From the NCBI GenBank assembly GCA_963764505.1, contig CAVXSP010000001.1:1488001-1552000 (forward strand): 64,000 nt of DNA. The letters are read 5' to 3'. This stretch comes from CAVXSP01 sp963764505. Lineage in GTDB: Bacteria > Acidobacteriota > Vicinamibacteria > Vicinamibacterales > SCN-69-37. Positions 24,160 through 33,236 of this stretch are shown here, piece by piece. How positions within the stretch are numbered: the first letter of the stretch is position 1; each line of letters opens with the position of its first letter. The notes beneath the pieces are model-generated. The model saw only the letters and a list, made by a program, of their open reading frames with translations. It ran no database searches and was not told the origin of the DNA. The translations under genes and the position numbers were made by a program.

Positions 24160-25317
24160 CAGTTGCCCCCTTTACTGGCCGTTTCGCTGGCGGTGGGGTG
24201 CAGGAGGAACTTCTGCAGGCGCCATTCGACGATTTCCGTCGTGTAGATGACGTTCTCGTTGCGGCAATCCAGTCCGTGGACCGTGCTGAACTCTCCCTGC
24301 TGCTTGCCGGGTTTCCCCCACTTGCCAACCGGCGTGCCGTCCAGCTCGATCTTGAAGACCTGACCGGTGACCTTGTGGACCTCCGAGTCGTTGGAGTCGG
24401 GATTCGAATTGGACGTGTAGATGTACTGATGCGGACCGTCGGTGATGCACATGGACCACGGAGCGCCGAAACTGTCGTACGTGGTCTTGTAATTCAGATC
24501 GTTGTCGTACACGAGAATCTGCTGGCCGCTGCGGCTGCCCACGTAGACGTTACCCTGATGATCCACGACCAGGGTATGCGGCAGAATCATCTCGTTGGGC
24601 CCCGTTCCGCGATGGCCGGCGTCTTTGACGAAGTGGCCGTACTTGTCGAACTTGACGACGCGTGAATTGACATAGCCGTCGGTGACGAAGATGTTGCCCT
24701 GGGAGTCAAACGCGACGTCGGTGGGGCGAGTGAACGCATAGTGCGGCGCCGGATTCCGCCGCCTTCGCAGGCGGCTGGAGCCCACTGAAGGGGAACTCGG
24801 CCCGGCGCCCCAAGACCATGGTCACGCGGGTGCCTTCGGGGTTGAACCTGATGATGCTGTTGGCCCCCTCGTCGGCTATCCAGATGTTGTCCTGGGGATC
24901 GACGCGGATGCCGTGACAGAACACGTTGCCGTACAGGTCGTGCCCAATCTCCTTCACGTAGTTGCCGTTCTGGTCGAATTCGAAATTGCGGGTCTGCTGG
25001 GCGCAGGAGTTGACGAAGATGTGCCCCTTGGAGTTGGTGGCGACACCGATGCCTTCGCCCATGTACAGGCCGGCGGGCAACTTCATGAAGTTGGGTACCA
25101 CCTCGTACGGGATGTCGGGCGTCGTGTCCAGGGCCTTGGGCCGGAGTGACGTGGCGCCACGGCCGCCGCCACCACCACGGCCGCTACGCCCGCCCTGCTG
25201 GGTCTCGGCGCCGGCAGGCGGTGCCTGAGCCCCCCTAGGCGGTGTCTGGGCGAACACGGCCGCGGCCGCTGACAAGCCGAGCGCCGCGGTCACGGCGTAA
25301 ATGTAGTGTCTTTTCAT
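24159..25317 (-). pseudogene. NHL-repeat protein gene with one frameshift
   Basis: A paralogue of the downstream NHL gene. The 5' part (25317 to about 24760) encodes a signal peptide (MKRHYIYAVTAALGLSAAAA), a Gly/Arg-rich linker and blades such as GIRVDPQDNIWIADEGANSI. The 3' part, in another frame from about 24775 to 24159, continues with YAFTRPTDVAFDSQGNIFVT and later blades. Similarity passes smoothly from one frame to the other within AAGGCGGCGGAATCCGGCGC, so a one-base indel is the only defect. It could be a recent mutation or an assembly error. It is coupled to the next gene. Confidence 0.8.
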
Positions 25318-25413
25318 ATGCCACCTCAGCAACGGCAAAATGTAACACAACGAGGAATCACCCACCACAACCCAAGGCGCCGGCCGGGCGGGGGCACACG
25401 ACGACCTGGCCGA

Positions 25414-26046
25414 TCACCCCCGCCAGACGTCCGCGGCGGTCTTCAGCAGCAGGTGCGTCGCCGTGGCGCCGGCGTCCTGGTGTCCGACGCTCCGTTCTCC
25501 CAGGTAGCTGCCGCGGCCCTTGCGCGCCTGCATCGCAATGGTCGCCCGCATGCCGGCTTCGGCCGCCGCCGTGCCCTTTTCGAGAATCTCCGACAGGCCG
25601 CCTCCTGCCTCCAGGGCACCTCGCATCGCATCCACCGCGGGAAGCAGGGCATCCAGCATCGTCTTGTCGCCGCGCTCGGCTTTGCCACGCTGTTGGAGGC
25701 CTTCGACGCCGGCCTGGAACAGCGCCACGACGTCGGCGGGCGAGAGTTCGGACTTGTCCGCGCAGGCCGTTCCGGCGCGGAGAAAGAACGTCCCGAGAAG
25801 GGGGCCGGAGGTGCCGCCCATGGTCTTGATGAGGACCGTCGCCACCTTCTGGAAGACGGAGCGGAGATCAGCCGGAGGCTGAGCCGACAGCTCCGCCTGC
25901 ACGGCAGTGAAGCCGCGGTCCAGACTGATTCCAAAATCGCCGTCGCCGACGGCCGCATCCAGATCGGTCAGCTGCTGGCGGTTCTCGTTGAAGACCTTCT
26001 GCAGCGCGTCCAGCCAGCGCAGGACGTCCTGCGCGTTCACCGCCAT
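25414..26046 (-). CDS. dhaL: Dihydroxyacetone kinase subunit DhaL
   Basis: A 210-aa nucleotide-binding subunit. The Mg-ADP site DLDAAVGDGDFG (Asp30, Asp35, Asp37) is intact, followed by MGGTSGPLLGTFF, GDKTMLDALLPA and RKGRGSYLGERSVGHQD, all classical. DhaL supplies phosphate to the substrate held by DhaK. The start is the ATG at 26046, 2 nt after the dhaK stop. No DhaM (PTS) gene is in the window, so the phosphate donor may be ATP directly, as in some split DhaK/DhaL kinases. Confidence 0.93.
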   Translation of the reverse strand: MAVNAQDVLRWLDALQKVFNENRQQLTDLDAAVGDGDFGISLDRGFTAVQAELSAQPPADLRSVFQKVATVLIKTMGGTSGPLLGTFFLRAGTACADKSELSPADVVALFQAGVEGLQQRGKAERGDKTMLDALLPAVDAMRGALEAGGGLSEILEKGTAAAEAGMRATIAMQARKGRGSYLGERSVGHQDAGATATHLLLKTAADVWRG

Positions 26047-26048
26047 CT

Positions 26049-27050
26049 TCAGATCCCCCACCGCAGGGCCGGCGTCAGCACCGGATCGTCCCACAGGGAC
26101 AGCAACTCGTCGTCGGCCTGCAGCAGGGTGATCGAGCAGCCGGCCATTTCCAGGCTGGTGATGTAGTTGCCGACCAGGCGGCGGGCGATGGTGATCTGCC
26201 GGCCGCGCAGGTGCCGTTCCAGTTCCCCGTAGACGAGATACAGCTCGAGGAGCGGCGTGCCGCCCATGCCGTTGAGCATCGCAATCACGCGGTCGCCGGC
26301 GCGGAATGGCAGATCGGCCAGGATGGCCTCGGACATGTGCGCGACCGACTCGGCGGCGGGCATATGGAGCATGCGGCGCCGGCCCGGTTCGCCATGGATA
26401 CCGACGCCCATCTCGATTTCGTCATCGCCCAGCACGAAGTTGGGTTTGCCGGCGGCCGGCGGGGTGCAGGCGGTCAGGGCCATGCCCATGGAACGCGCGC
26501 CGGCATTCACCCGGCCGGCCAGCGCCGCGACGCGGGCGAGGTCGTAACCCCGGGCGGCGGCCGCGCCGCAGATCTTTTCGGCCAGCACCGTGGCGCCGAC
26601 GCCGCGGCGGCCGGCGGTGTAGAGGCTGTCCTGGACGGCGACGTCGTCGTTGATCACGACCGTCTGCACGTCGATGCCGCGAGCCTGGCAGAGCTCGGCG
26701 GCCATTTCGAAATTCATGACGTCGCCGGTGTAGTTCTTGACGATGTGGAGGACGCCGGCTCCGCCATCGACAGCGCCCGTGGCTGCTTCCATCTGGTCTG
26801 GACTCGGAGACGTGAAGACCTGGCCGGGACAGGCGGCGTCGAGCATGCCCTTGCCCACGAATCCGGCGTGCAGCGGCTCGTGACCGCTGCCGCCGCCCGA
26901 AATGATGCCCACCTTGCCGGTGAGCGGGGCGTCCGTCCGAACCACGTACATCGGATCGAAGCTGACCTTGAGGATGTCGGAGTGGGCTGCGGCGAACCCG
27001 GCCAGCGAGTCCCGCACCACATCCTTGGGGTCGTTGATCAGTTTCTTCAT
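26049..27050 (-). CDS. dhaK: Dihydroxyacetone kinase subunit DhaK
   Basis: A 333-aa substrate-binding subunit. The SGGGSGHEPLHAGFVGKGML block (His57) and GVGIHGEPG (His219, the residue that forms the hemiaminal with dihydroxyacetone) are intact. The product is dihydroxyacetone phosphate, feeding glycolysis. The ATG at 27050 has GGAG upstream; longer in-frame extensions lack protein character. It is 2 nt from dhaL and 94 nt after the glycerol-facilitator gene, giving a likely glpF-dhaK-dhaL operon. A related triose or tetrulose substrate is possible. Confidence 0.94.
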   Translation of the reverse strand: MKKLINDPKDVVRDSLAGFAAAHSDILKVSFDPMYVVRTDAPLTGKVGIISGGGSGHEPLHAGFVGKGMLDAACPGQVFTSPSPDQMEAATGAVDGGAGVLHIVKNYTGDVMNFEMAAELCQARGIDVQTVVINDDVAVQDSLYTAGRRGVGATVLAEKICGAAAARGYDLARVAALAGRVNAGARSMGMALTACTPPAAGKPNFVLGDDEIEMGVGIHGEPGRRRMLHMPAAESVAHMSEAILADLPFRAGDRVIAMLNGMGGTPLLELYLVYGELERHLRGRQITIARRLVGNYITSLEMAGCSITLLQADDELLSLWDDPVLTPALRWGI

Positions 27051-27144
27051 GTGCGCTCCACCAATGGATGGTATCACCGCGTCTCGCGCGGACTCGTGAT
27101 GCCGATCCCGGCGATGTCGCTCGCGGGTCAGCCCAGGCGGCTCG

Positions 27145-27876
27145 TCAGGCGGTCCAGAGCGCGACGTACAGCCAGGCGCCGACGATGCCGCCGATGATCG
27201 GACCGATGACCGGCACCCAGGCGTAGCCCCAGTCCGAAGTCCCCTTGCCGGGAATCGGCAGGAGCGCGTGCGCGAAGCGAGGGCCGAGATCGCGAGCCGG
27301 GTTGATCGCCCAGCCCGTCGATCCGCCGAGCGACAGGCCGATCCCGAAGACGATGAGGCCAACGAGGAGCGGCGCGAACGCGTTCGGGAATCCGGTATTC
27401 GGAACCAGATTCGTCGGCGTGAGCACGGTGAGCAGGCCGAGCACGAGAGCGGCGGTCGCAATCGCCTCGCTCAGCACGTTGGCCAGCGGGCGGCGAACGG
27501 CGGGTCCGGTGGAGAAGACCGCCAGCTTCGCGGCTTTGTCCTCCGTGAGCGGCCAGTGCGGAAGATACGTCAGCCACACGATCACGCCGCCGAGAAACGC
27601 GCCGGCGGTCTGCGCAAGGACGTAGCCGGGCACCCGCGACCACTCGAACTTCCCGATCGTCGCGAGCGCGATCGTGACGGCGGGGTTTATGTGCGCTCCG
27701 CTCAGCGCGTTCACGGCGTAGACCGCGATCGTGACGCCGCACGCCCACCCCGCACAGATGACAATCCAGCCGCCGTTCTGCCCCTTCGATCGCGAGAGGA
27801 CGACGTTGGCGACGACGCCGTCGCCGAACATGACCAGCAGCATCGTGCCCAGGAGCTCAGCGAGGTAGGGGTTCAT
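27145..27876 (-). CDS. MIP-family glycerol facilitator/aquaporin
   Basis: A 243-aa channel protein with six helices and both half-helix motifs: SGAHINPAVT and GWAINPARDLGPR. The Asp after the second NPA-R is typical of aquaglyceroporins of the GlpF type. It should pass glycerol or other small polyols through the inner membrane. The ATG at 27876 begins MNPYLAELLGTMLLVMFGDG. It precedes dhaK and dhaL on the same strand. A divergent promoter region of about 97 bp separates it from the aldo/keto reductase gene. Confidence 0.9.
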   Translation of the reverse strand: MNPYLAELLGTMLLVMFGDGVVANVVLSRSKGQNGGWIVICAGWACGVTIAVYAVNALSGAHINPAVTIALATIGKFEWSRVPGYVLAQTAGAFLGGVIVWLTYLPHWPLTEDKAAKLAVFSTGPAVRRPLANVLSEAIATAALVLGLLTVLTPTNLVPNTGFPNAFAPLLVGLIVFGIGLSLGGSTGWAINPARDLGPRFAHALLPIPGKGTSDWGYAWVPVIGPIIGGIVGAWLYVALWTA

Positions 27877-27973
27877 CGTTTTTGCCGGGGCACAGCCTAC
27901 ATGGTTTGCGCCCGTGGCATCAAGCGGTCCACCCCCGCGCCCCTGCAGGAGGCGAGAGCGTAGAGTAGCGGGA

Positions 27974-28951
27974 ATGCCCCTGCTCGGGTCCACCGGACTG
28001 GCCGTGACGCGGCTCGGCCTCGGACTGGCGGCGCTCGGCCGGCCGTCGTACATCAATCTCGGCAGAGGCGCGGACCTGCCCGCGCACCGGGACGTGGAGG
28101 CGATGGAACGCCGTTGTCGCGCCGTGCTCGACGCGGCGTATGCGACAGGGATTCGTTATTTCGATGCGGCGCGCTCGTACGGCCTCGCCGAGCACTTCCT
28201 GGGTCGCTGGATGGACGCGCGCCACCTGTCACGCGCCGACGCGACCGTCGGATCGAAATGGGGCTACACGTACACGGCGGACTGGCGGCCGGACGCCCGC
28301 GTGCACGAGGTGAAGGACCTCTCGCTCGAGGCGCTCGACCGGCAGATCGCGGAAACTCGAGCCCAGCTGGGCGACCGGTTGGCCCTCTATCAAATCCATT
28401 CGGCGACGCTCGAGAGCGGCGTGCTCGAGGATCGGCGCGTGCTCGCGAGGCTCGCGCGACTGGCGGATGACGGACTCGCGATCGGTCTGACGGTCAGCGG
28501 TCCTCGGCAGGCCGAGACCATTCGCCGGGCATTCGACGCGGCGGTCGACGGCGTCAATCCGTTTCGATGTGTGCAGGCGACGTGGAACCTGCTGGAACCG
28601 TCGGCGGCTTCCGCGCTCGAGGAGGCGCACCGCCTCGGCTGGGGCGTAATCGTGAAGGAAGGCCTCGCGAACGGGAGGTTGGCGAGGCGGGCCGAAGGCG
28701 ATCCTCCCACGGCGCTCCGGGACGTCGCCGATCGGCTCGATGCAGGCGTGGACGCGGTCGCGATCGCCGCGGTGCTCGCCCAGCCGTGGGCAGACGTCGT
28801 GTTGTCGGGGGCGGTGACCGAAGCGCAACTGGCCAGCAATGTGCAGAGTCTGCGCGTGCCCCTCGAGGCCCCGCATCTGGCGGCGCTCGGCGCGATCGCA
28901 GAACCCGCCAATCGGTATTGGATGCGCCGCAGCCAGCTGCCGTGGCTGTGA
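27974..28951 (+). CDS. Aldo/keto reductase
   Basis: A 325-aa AKR of the TIM-barrel type. GIRYFDAARSYG gives the catalytic Asp and Tyr, GSKWGY the Lys, and LYQIHSA the His, so the tetrad is complete. It reduces carbonyls with NADPH. It lacks the classical IPKS cofactor motif, so it belongs to a divergent branch. The start is the ATG at 27974 behind a weak GCGGGA. It is divergent from the glycerol facilitator, suggesting a link to polyol or ketone metabolism. Confidence 0.87.
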   Translation: MPLLGSTGLAVTRLGLGLAALGRPSYINLGRGADLPAHRDVEAMERRCRAVLDAAYATGIRYFDAARSYGLAEHFLGRWMDARHLSRADATVGSKWGYTYTADWRPDARVHEVKDLSLEALDRQIAETRAQLGDRLALYQIHSATLESGVLEDRRVLARLARLADDGLAIGLTVSGPRQAETIRRAFDAAVDGVNPFRCVQATWNLLEPSAASALEEAHRLGWGVIVKEGLANGRLARRAEGDPPTALRDVADRLDAGVDAVAIAAVLAQPWADVVLSGAVTEAQLASNVQSLRVPLEAPHLAALGAIAEPANRYWMRRSQLPWL

Positions 28952-28961
28952 GCTCGAGGTT

Positions 28962-29493
28962 AATGGCAAGGCCTTTCGGAAATTCGTTTCCGAATGTCGG
29001 TGGCAGTGCCGAGAGCCGGTCTCCACGGACAGCGGCGCTCGAAGCCGTGGCCTCCGTCCGCTCGGATTTCAGGCTGACGCACGTCGCGCGAGTGCGATCC
29101 GGCCCGGCGTCGCCCGGCCTACGCACGTCGCGCTCGAAATCCTCGCTCCCTCCGGCACGGCTTCGACCTTCGCGCATCGCGCCGGTCCGAGTCGACCGGC
29201 TCCCGGCACCCCCAGCGACATTCGACGTCGGATGACCGCGCGGGGGACGTCGTGTGGGACGAATCGGAGTGGCTCGATGGGCGTCAGGATGAAATCGCGC
29301 TGGAGGGAGCGAGCGGTTCGAGCACGATGGCGAAGCATGTCTGGTGTCCAAGCGGGTAGCCATCGTGCGATGGGCGGCAGCCTGAACCGCGAGCGGACGA
29401 AAGCGCGATTTCGAGGGCCAGCTCCGTTGAGTCCCACACGACGTCCCCCGCACGGTCATCCGGAACCAGCTCGATGTATTTCCGAAAGGCATT
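28962..29493. repeat. Foldback palindromic element, about 530 bp
   Basis: The outer ends AAGGCCTTTCGGAAAT (28968-28983) and the complement of ATTTCCGAAAGGCATT (29478-29493) are inverted repeats. A 31-bp inner pair (29230-29260 and 29432-29462, one mismatch) and further matches around GAAATCGCGCT and CACGATGGC make the 29230-29462 core a near-palindrome. No protein is convincing, though one arm reads NAFRKYIELVPDDRAGDVVW. It resembles a MITE or degenerate inverted duplication. It fills the gap between two convergent aldo/keto reductase genes. Confidence 0.65.
28975..28994 (+). terminator. Hairpin with TTCG loop after the aldo/keto reductase gene
   Basis: TTCGGAAA-TTCG-TTTCCGAA is a perfect 8-bp stem with the very stable UUCG tetraloop, 23 nt after the stop codon. 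There is no clear T run, so termination would be rho-assisted or incomplete. Confidence 0.45.
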
Positions 29494-29498
29494 GGAGG

Positions 29499-30482
29499 TC
29501 AATTGAGCCCTTCCAGGTCCTTCATCAGCCGCCGCACGATCTCCCACACTTCGGCTTCCTGTTCGGCGGTGACGGTCACGCCGAGGCCCGCGATGAGCGA
29601 GGCCTGACGAGCGTCGCGCGCGCCGACAATGCAGCCGGTGAGGCCGGGATTGCGGAGGAGCACGCCGACCGAAAGCTGGCCGCAGCTCAACCCGGCCTTG
29701 CGGGCGAGCCCGTGGAGCTCGTCGATCGCGTCGAGATGCCGCTGAAATCGCCGTCCCGAATAGTCCTTGTGCGTGCTGCGGCCGTCGCTGGCCGGGAAGG
29801 TCTTGTCGCGGCCCCACGTGCCAAACAACATGCCGCGCAGTAACGGCGAGTACCAGATCGCGCCGACGCCGTTGGCCGCGCACCACGGCAGCACGTCCTT
29901 GCCCGCGGCGGGCCGCAGGATGCTGAACGGCGGCTGATCGGAGTGCAGCGGCACGCCCGTGGCGCGCCACTCCTCGAGCTGCGACACGGAGAAATTGGAG
30001 ACGCCAATCGCGCGGATCTTCCCGGCCTGCAGAAGCTTCGCGAAAGCCCCGGCGGTTTCGGCGATCGGCTGCGGCACGGGCCAGTGGAGCTGATACAGAT
30101 CGATGGCGTCGACGCCGAGCCGCCGCAGGCTCGCGTCGCACTCGTCGGCGACCTCCGCCGCGCTGGCCGACTTGGTGGGCTCGTCGCTGTTCTGGCCCAA
30201 CCCGCACTTCGTGAAGACGAACGGCCGCCGGTCGGACGACAGCGACTTGACGGCACGCCCGACGACGGCCTCGGAGTGGCCCGACCCGTAGATGGGCGCC
30301 GTGTCAATCCAGTTGACGCCGTGGTCGAGCGCGGCATGAATCGCCTCGATGCTCTTCGTGTCGTCCTGCCCTCCCCACAGATGACCGCCGATCGCCCACG
30401 TGCCAATCCCAATGGACGTGATGTGCATCCCGCTCGATCCCAGCTGCCGTTTGATCACCGCGCGCTCCTCGCTCTCCGACAC
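29499..30482 (-). CDS. Aldo/keto reductase
   Basis: A 327-aa AKR with the full catalytic set: WIDTAPIYGSGHSE (Asp, Tyr), FVFTKCG (Lys) and LYQLHWP (His). AIGVSNFSVSQLEEW is the usual strand-6 signature, and the C-terminal VGARDARQASLIAGLG fits the NADPH-phosphate loop. It is an oxidoreductase of aldehydes or ketones. It is not closely similar to the aldo/keto reductase at 27974, so this is not a recent duplication. It stands alone, upstream of the foldback element into which it would be transcribed. Confidence 0.9.
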   Translation of the reverse strand: MSESEERAVIKRQLGSSGMHITSIGIGTWAIGGHLWGGQDDTKSIEAIHAALDHGVNWIDTAPIYGSGHSEAVVGRAVKSLSSDRRPFVFTKCGLGQNSDEPTKSASAAEVADECDASLRRLGVDAIDLYQLHWPVPQPIAETAGAFAKLLQAGKIRAIGVSNFSVSQLEEWRATGVPLHSDQPPFSILRPAAGKDVLPWCAANGVGAIWYSPLLRGMLFGTWGRDKTFPASDGRSTHKDYSGRRFQRHLDAIDELHGLARKAGLSCGQLSVGVLLRNPGLTGCIVGARDARQASLIAGLGVTVTAEQEAEVWEIVRRLMKDLEGLN

Positions 30483-30593
30483 AGTGCACAGTAGCAGCAG
30501 TATTCGGAGCCGATCAAGCCGGTCCAGCTGCGCCGTGAACGTGCGCCCTGTCGGTCGCGTCTCTTCTTCCGAGGCAACGACGACGAGCTGCTC

Positions 30594-32993
30594 CTATTCC
30601 GCCCGCAGGGCCATGGCCGGATCCACCCGCAACGCGCGGCGGACCGGCACGTAGCAGGCAGCCAGCGCCACGAGGACGAGGCCGGCGCATGGGACCGCAA
30701 ACGAGACCGGATCGGTCCGGTCGACGCCGTACAGGAAGCTGGCGATCAACCGCGTCGCTTCCCAGGCGCCCAAGGCTCCCAGGGCGACGCCCGCGACGGC
30801 AAGCCAGAGGCCTTCGCGCAGCACCATGGACTGGATGCGGCGGGGATTCGCGCCGAGCGCCATGCGGATCCCGATCTCGCGCGTGCGCTGTGAGACCGAC
30901 TGCGAGATCAGACCGTACAGGCCGACGATGGCCAGCAGGAGCGCGAGTCCCGCGATCCCGCCCAGGAGCACGGCGCGGAACCGCGGCTGATCCGCCGCGC
31001 GGCTGACGACCGCCTCGAGCGTGGCGACGTCCGAGATGACCATCGTGCGGTCCAGCTCGGCGATGGCGCGCCGGACCGTCGGAGCGAGGAGGCCGGGATC
31101 GCCGGCCGTCCGCACGACGAGAAAGGGCGCGGCCCAGGTCTGCTGGCCGAACGGCCGGTAGACGGCATCGTCGGGCGCTTCGCCGAGCCCGGAGTACTTG
31201 ACGTCGGAGACCACGCCGACGAGCGTCATCGTGTCGCCGTGGCTCTTGCCGTTGCGCAGGCCTGGAAGGTGCATCGTCTTGCCGACCGGATCGCCAGAAC
31301 CGAAGAAGCGCTGCGCAGTGTCGACGGTCATGATCATGACGGGCCGGTGATCGAGATCGTCGTCCGCGGTGAAGAGCCGGCCCTTGACCAACCGCATTCT
31401 CAGCGCGTCGAAGTATCCGGGCGTGACCGCGACCATGCTGGCCGCGTAGTCGATCGAATCGCCCGACCGCTTGAGCGTGATCCGCAGGCGGCTGGTGCCC
31501 GGCGGCAGGGAGGTGCCGACGCCCACGGCACGCACGCCGGGCAACGCGGCGACTCGATCGAGGACGCGGCCGATGCGCTCGACGGTCTCGGCGTCGGTCG
31601 GGCGGGATCCGTACGCGACGTTCAGCGAGGCCGTGACGACGTGGTCGGTCGAGATGCCGAGGTCGGTGTGCAGGAGGCGGTCCAGGCTGCGGCCGAGCAG
31701 GCTGGCGGCCACGAGCAGGACCACGGCAATCGCGAGCTCAGCAACGCACAGCGCCCGGCGTGTGCGCCGGGTGCGACGCGATCCTCCCGACGCGCGCGAT
31801 TGCAACGATCGCGCGGCTTTGGCCGCTCCCACCGCGGGGCCGACACCGGCCAGCAGTGCGGCCAGTGACGCCGCGGCCGCGGAGAAGAGGACCACTGGCC
31901 AGTCGACGTGCACGGCGTCCAGTCGCGGCAGGATGGCTGGATCCATCCGCACGAGCGCCGCGACGCCGCTGGCCGCCAGGCCGAGGCCGAGTACGGCGCC
32001 GGCCAGCGCGAGCAGCGCGCTCTCCGCCATCGACTCGACAACGAGGCGGGCGCCCGACGCGCCCAGCGCCCACCGCACGGCGACGTCGCGCGATCTGGCC
32101 GAGTGGCGGACCAGCAGAAGACTCGCGATGTTCGCGCAGGCCACGAGCAGCACCAGGCCGGTCGCGGCGAAGAGGACGAGCAGGGCCGGACGCACCGCGC
32201 CGACCATGGTGTCGCGCAGGGGCACGGTCCCGGCGTGGACCTGGCCGCGGGCGCCGTTCGACTCGAGACTCTGCGCGAGCGCCTCGACTTCGGCGGCCGC
32301 CTGCGAGACGGTCGCGCCCGGCTGCAACCGGCCGATCATGCGGAAGCCGCAGCACGCCGGATTCCGGGAGCGCACGAGGCCGGCGGGCATCCAGGCGTCG
32401 GTCGCCGCGTCCGGGAACCGAAACGCCGGGCCGGCGACGCCCACGACCGTGTAGTCCTGGGACGAGAGCGTGAGGTGGCGCCCGATCGATGCCTCGGGCG
32501 ATCCGAACAATCGTCGCGCGAGCCGACCACTGACGACGAGGGCGTCCGTCCGGTCGTCGACCGCGGCGAGGAACCGGCCGGCGCCGATTGGCCCATCCAG
32601 GGTCGAGAAGAAGTTGCTGGAGACGATCGCCGTGTCGATGAGGTCGGTGCCGTCGCTCGAGGACAAGGCGCTCTTGCCGGTGGCGTAGAGCGCCGTCGAG
32701 GTGACGGTGCGGAGCCGCTGCCGCCAGGCGTTGGTGTCTTCGGGCGACACGAATTCCCACAGGACCGGCGCATGGCTGCCGGCCACCGTCTGCTGGCGCC
32801 GCACGACCACGAGCCGGGCCGCGTCGCGGTAAGGCAGCGGGCGGAGGAGCACGCCATACGCCACGCTGAAGATGGCCGCGTTGGCGCCGATGCCGGCGGC
32901 CAGCGTCAAGACCGCGAGCGCGGTGAACCCTGGCGTCTTGCGCAACCCGCGCGCGGCGACACGCAGGTCGCGTCCGATATCGCGGATGGACAC
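30594..32993 (-). CDS. ADOP-type ABC transporter permease (MacB/FtsX-like)
   Basis: A 799-aa duplicated permease: two MacB-like periplasmic domains and two sets of FtsX-type helices. The first half starts GFTALAVLTLAAGIGANAAI and VLLVACANIASLLLVRHSAR; the second repeats the plan, ending QRTREIGIRMALGANPRRIQ and RRALRVDPAMALRAE. It is the short ADOP form without the N-terminal soluble segment, starts at a GTG, and has no PadR gene upstream. No ATPase is nearby, so it is an orphan. ADOPs are presumed to export peptides or lipids or to act mechanically on the envelope. Confidence 0.9.
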   Translation of the reverse strand: MSIRDIGRDLRVAARGLRKTPGFTALAVLTLAAGIGANAAIFSVAYGVLLRPLPYRDAARLVVVRRQQTVAGSHAPVLWEFVSPEDTNAWRQRLRTVTSTALYATGKSALSSSDGTDLIDTAIVSSNFFSTLDGPIGAGRFLAAVDDRTDALVVSGRLARRLFGSPEASIGRHLTLSSQDYTVVGVAGPAFRFPDAATDAWMPAGLVRSRNPACCGFRMIGRLQPGATVSQAAAEVEALAQSLESNGARGQVHAGTVPLRDTMVGAVRPALLVLFAATGLVLLVACANIASLLLVRHSARSRDVAVRWALGASGARLVVESMAESALLALAGAVLGLGLAASGVAALVRMDPAILPRLDAVHVDWPVVLFSAAAASLAALLAGVGPAVGAAKAARSLQSRASGGSRRTRRTRRALCVAELAIAVVLLVAASLLGRSLDRLLHTDLGISTDHVVTASLNVAYGSRPTDAETVERIGRVLDRVAALPGVRAVGVGTSLPPGTSRLRITLKRSGDSIDYAASMVAVTPGYFDALRMRLVKGRLFTADDDLDHRPVMIMTVDTAQRFFGSGDPVGKTMHLPGLRNGKSHGDTMTLVGVVSDVKYSGLGEAPDDAVYRPFGQQTWAAPFLVVRTAGDPGLLAPTVRRAIAELDRTMVISDVATLEAVVSRAADQPRFRAVLLGGIAGLALLLAIVGLYGLISQSVSQRTREIGIRMALGANPRRIQSMVLREGLWLAVAGVALGALGAWEATRLIASFLYGVDRTDPVSFAVPCAGLVLVALAACYVPVRRALRVDPAMALRAE

Positions 32994-33067
32994 GAGCGAA
33001 GACTAGCAGGATCCGATGAGGCGGCCGCTCTCTGGCCTCGGAACCAACCCGTTGCCGGCCGCATATC

Positions 33068-33096
33068 TAGACATCCTTCCGGTGTACAGGTAGTAT
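33068..33096 (+). promoter_or_regulatory. Promoter of the shortened PadR gene, leaderless type
   Basis: TAGACA, 17 nt, TAGTAT, then 8 nt to the ATG. The region from 33067 to the start codon matches the promoter of the intact PadR gene at 48043 at 37 of 41 positions. ATCCTTCC and GGTAGTAT give an imperfect dyad across the spacer, a plausible autoregulatory operator. Confidence 0.65.
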
Positions 33097-33104
33097 GCCT
33101 AGGC

Positions 33105-33236
33105 ATGACTGCCGACCGGGCCGGCCGGCGCGCCAGGGTCTACCGCCTCGCGCGGAGAGGCCGCGCCGGGCTCGAGCGGGAGATCGCCGAGTGGCGGCGA
33201 GTATCGCAAGCGATTGCCTGGGTGCTGCGGACATGA
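33105..33236 (+). pseudogene. PadR regulator with internal deletion of its HTH
   Basis: The frame encodes 43 aa. It keeps the start of a PadR protein and its C-terminus (AGRRARVYRLARRGRAGLER, then SQAIAWVLRT), which aligns closely with the intact PadR at 47714-48043. About 66 codons between them, holding the whole winged helix, are missing, and the deletion is in frame. Promoter and ATG are preserved. It overlaps the following ADOP gene by ATGA. It could still make a small peptide resembling the PadR C-terminal helix, or be simply dead. Confidence 0.72.
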
